From contig JAIUJO010000183.1 of NCBI GenBank assembly GCA_023846275.1, positions 730,745-794,744 of the forward strand: a DNA stretch of 64,000 bases. The letters run 5' to 3'. A program made the position numbers and the translations under genes. This document shows positions 63,625 to 64,000 of the stretch, piece after piece; positions within the stretch are counted from its first letter, which is position 1; every line of letters starts with the position of its first letter. The notes beneath the pieces were generated by a model. It ran no database searches, was not told the DNA's origin, and was given only the letters and a program-made list of their open reading frames with translations. The stretch comes from Vanilla planifolia. Lineage: Eukaryota; Streptophyta; Magnoliopsida; Asparagales; Orchidaceae.

Positions 63625-64000
63625 TGTTACACCCCATATTTTCTAGGCTGATTTTGGCATAAATTTTTTTTTGCATATAGACAGCTCAGATCGTCCCATA
63701 CCAACCTGAGTAGCCTACAAAAAACATAGGATATAACACATCATTACACACCTACTTTCCTTAACAATGTGGATCCCATCTCCCGGGTACACCGTCAAAT
63801 CAGGTTCATGACTCCTGAATTAACAGATGGACTCGCGCAATGTTACTCCTACTAGACCCAATACTCCTAACCCATACCGATAGGAGAACCGGTCTAATAA
63901 AAGTCTGAACCCCCAATGTTAAGTTCCATAATCATGTAATGACCTCACCATCAAAAATAAAATACATAACATCCTCAGATAAAATATAGCACTCCAAACA
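63625..64000. mobile_element. Left part of a probable LTR-retrotransposon LTR (partial)
   Basis: At 63625 the composition changes abruptly from very AT-rich satellite to a balanced sequence with CCCGGG, ACCGG and GCGCA-type words not seen elsewhere in the window. The edge reads TGTTACACCCC, and its complement ends GGGGTGTAACA. Terminal TG...CA and such ACACCC/GGGTGT ends are common for plant Ty3-type LTRs (general knowledge). The edge falls inside a monomer at the TTATGCTTATTTACTTTGG box: satellite continues up to GGTGACTTT. No open frame, primer-binding site or polypurine tract is visible in the 376 bp present, so the orientation is unknown and the family unassigned. It could also be the edge of another kind of insertion or the array border. 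Confidence 0.5.

Noticed and set aside
63890-63960. AATAAA-like polyadenylation signals in the LTR-like segment
   Set aside because: CTAATAAAAG and AAAAATAAAATAC are present, but the element's orientation is unknown and such words are common, so no regulatory call can be supported.

Overview
This window is eukaryotic, very AT-rich and apparently gene-free. It looks like repetitive heterochromatin from a large genome, most likely a flowering plant. The case for a plant rests on a partial LTR-retrotransposon-like edge at the far right and on long degenerate tandem DNA; the species cannot be named. I found no credible protein gene, rRNA, tRNA, CRISPR array or bacterial operon signal.

Almost everything from base 1 to about 63,624 is one family of tandem repeat. 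The unit is about 400-425 bp (ancestral form judged by eye at about 420 bp), heavily diverged from copy to copy and often truncated or partly duplicated. Recurring boxes in one reading direction (called F) are, in order: an ATATTAAAGCTAAAATGAG-like box; GATAAATTGAAGCAATG; TAATATAACCAAATCAAAG; TGTAAAGGTCACATGAGAGG; AGATTTAGAGTTACATAG; a second TAATATAACCAAATCAAAG; GAAATGAGATAAATTG; AAGTTGCATTCCAAG; CTAAGGAGATCGAGTGTAAC; ATCCTTGATCATCAAATC; a TAAAATATTTAAAAATAT box; TTGGATAGAGCTCATCGAG; GAGTCCAATGACATTTG; CTCATTTGGAATTACTATG; and AAATAAGCATAAATAATAA. The reverse reading is called R.

Layout: 1 to ~92 is F; ~95 to ~10,147 is R; ~10,150 to ~51,665 is F (about 41.5 kb); ~51,665 to 63,624 is R; 63,625 to 64,000 is a different sequence of more normal base composition, beginning TGTTACACCCC like the edge of an LTR. 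There are thus three head-to-head or tail-to-tail switches inside one satellite field. The A/T strand skew and the strand of the longest open frames flip with them. The ends of the two R blocks flanking the central F block are almost in phase with each other.

No genes work together here. The interest lies in how an old, non-homogenised array is put together: orientation switches, breakpoints near one monomer phase, microsatellites growing at particular monomer boxes, microhomology deletions, and a recent-looking retroelement edge. All alignments were done by eye; period and phase values carry an error of several bases.
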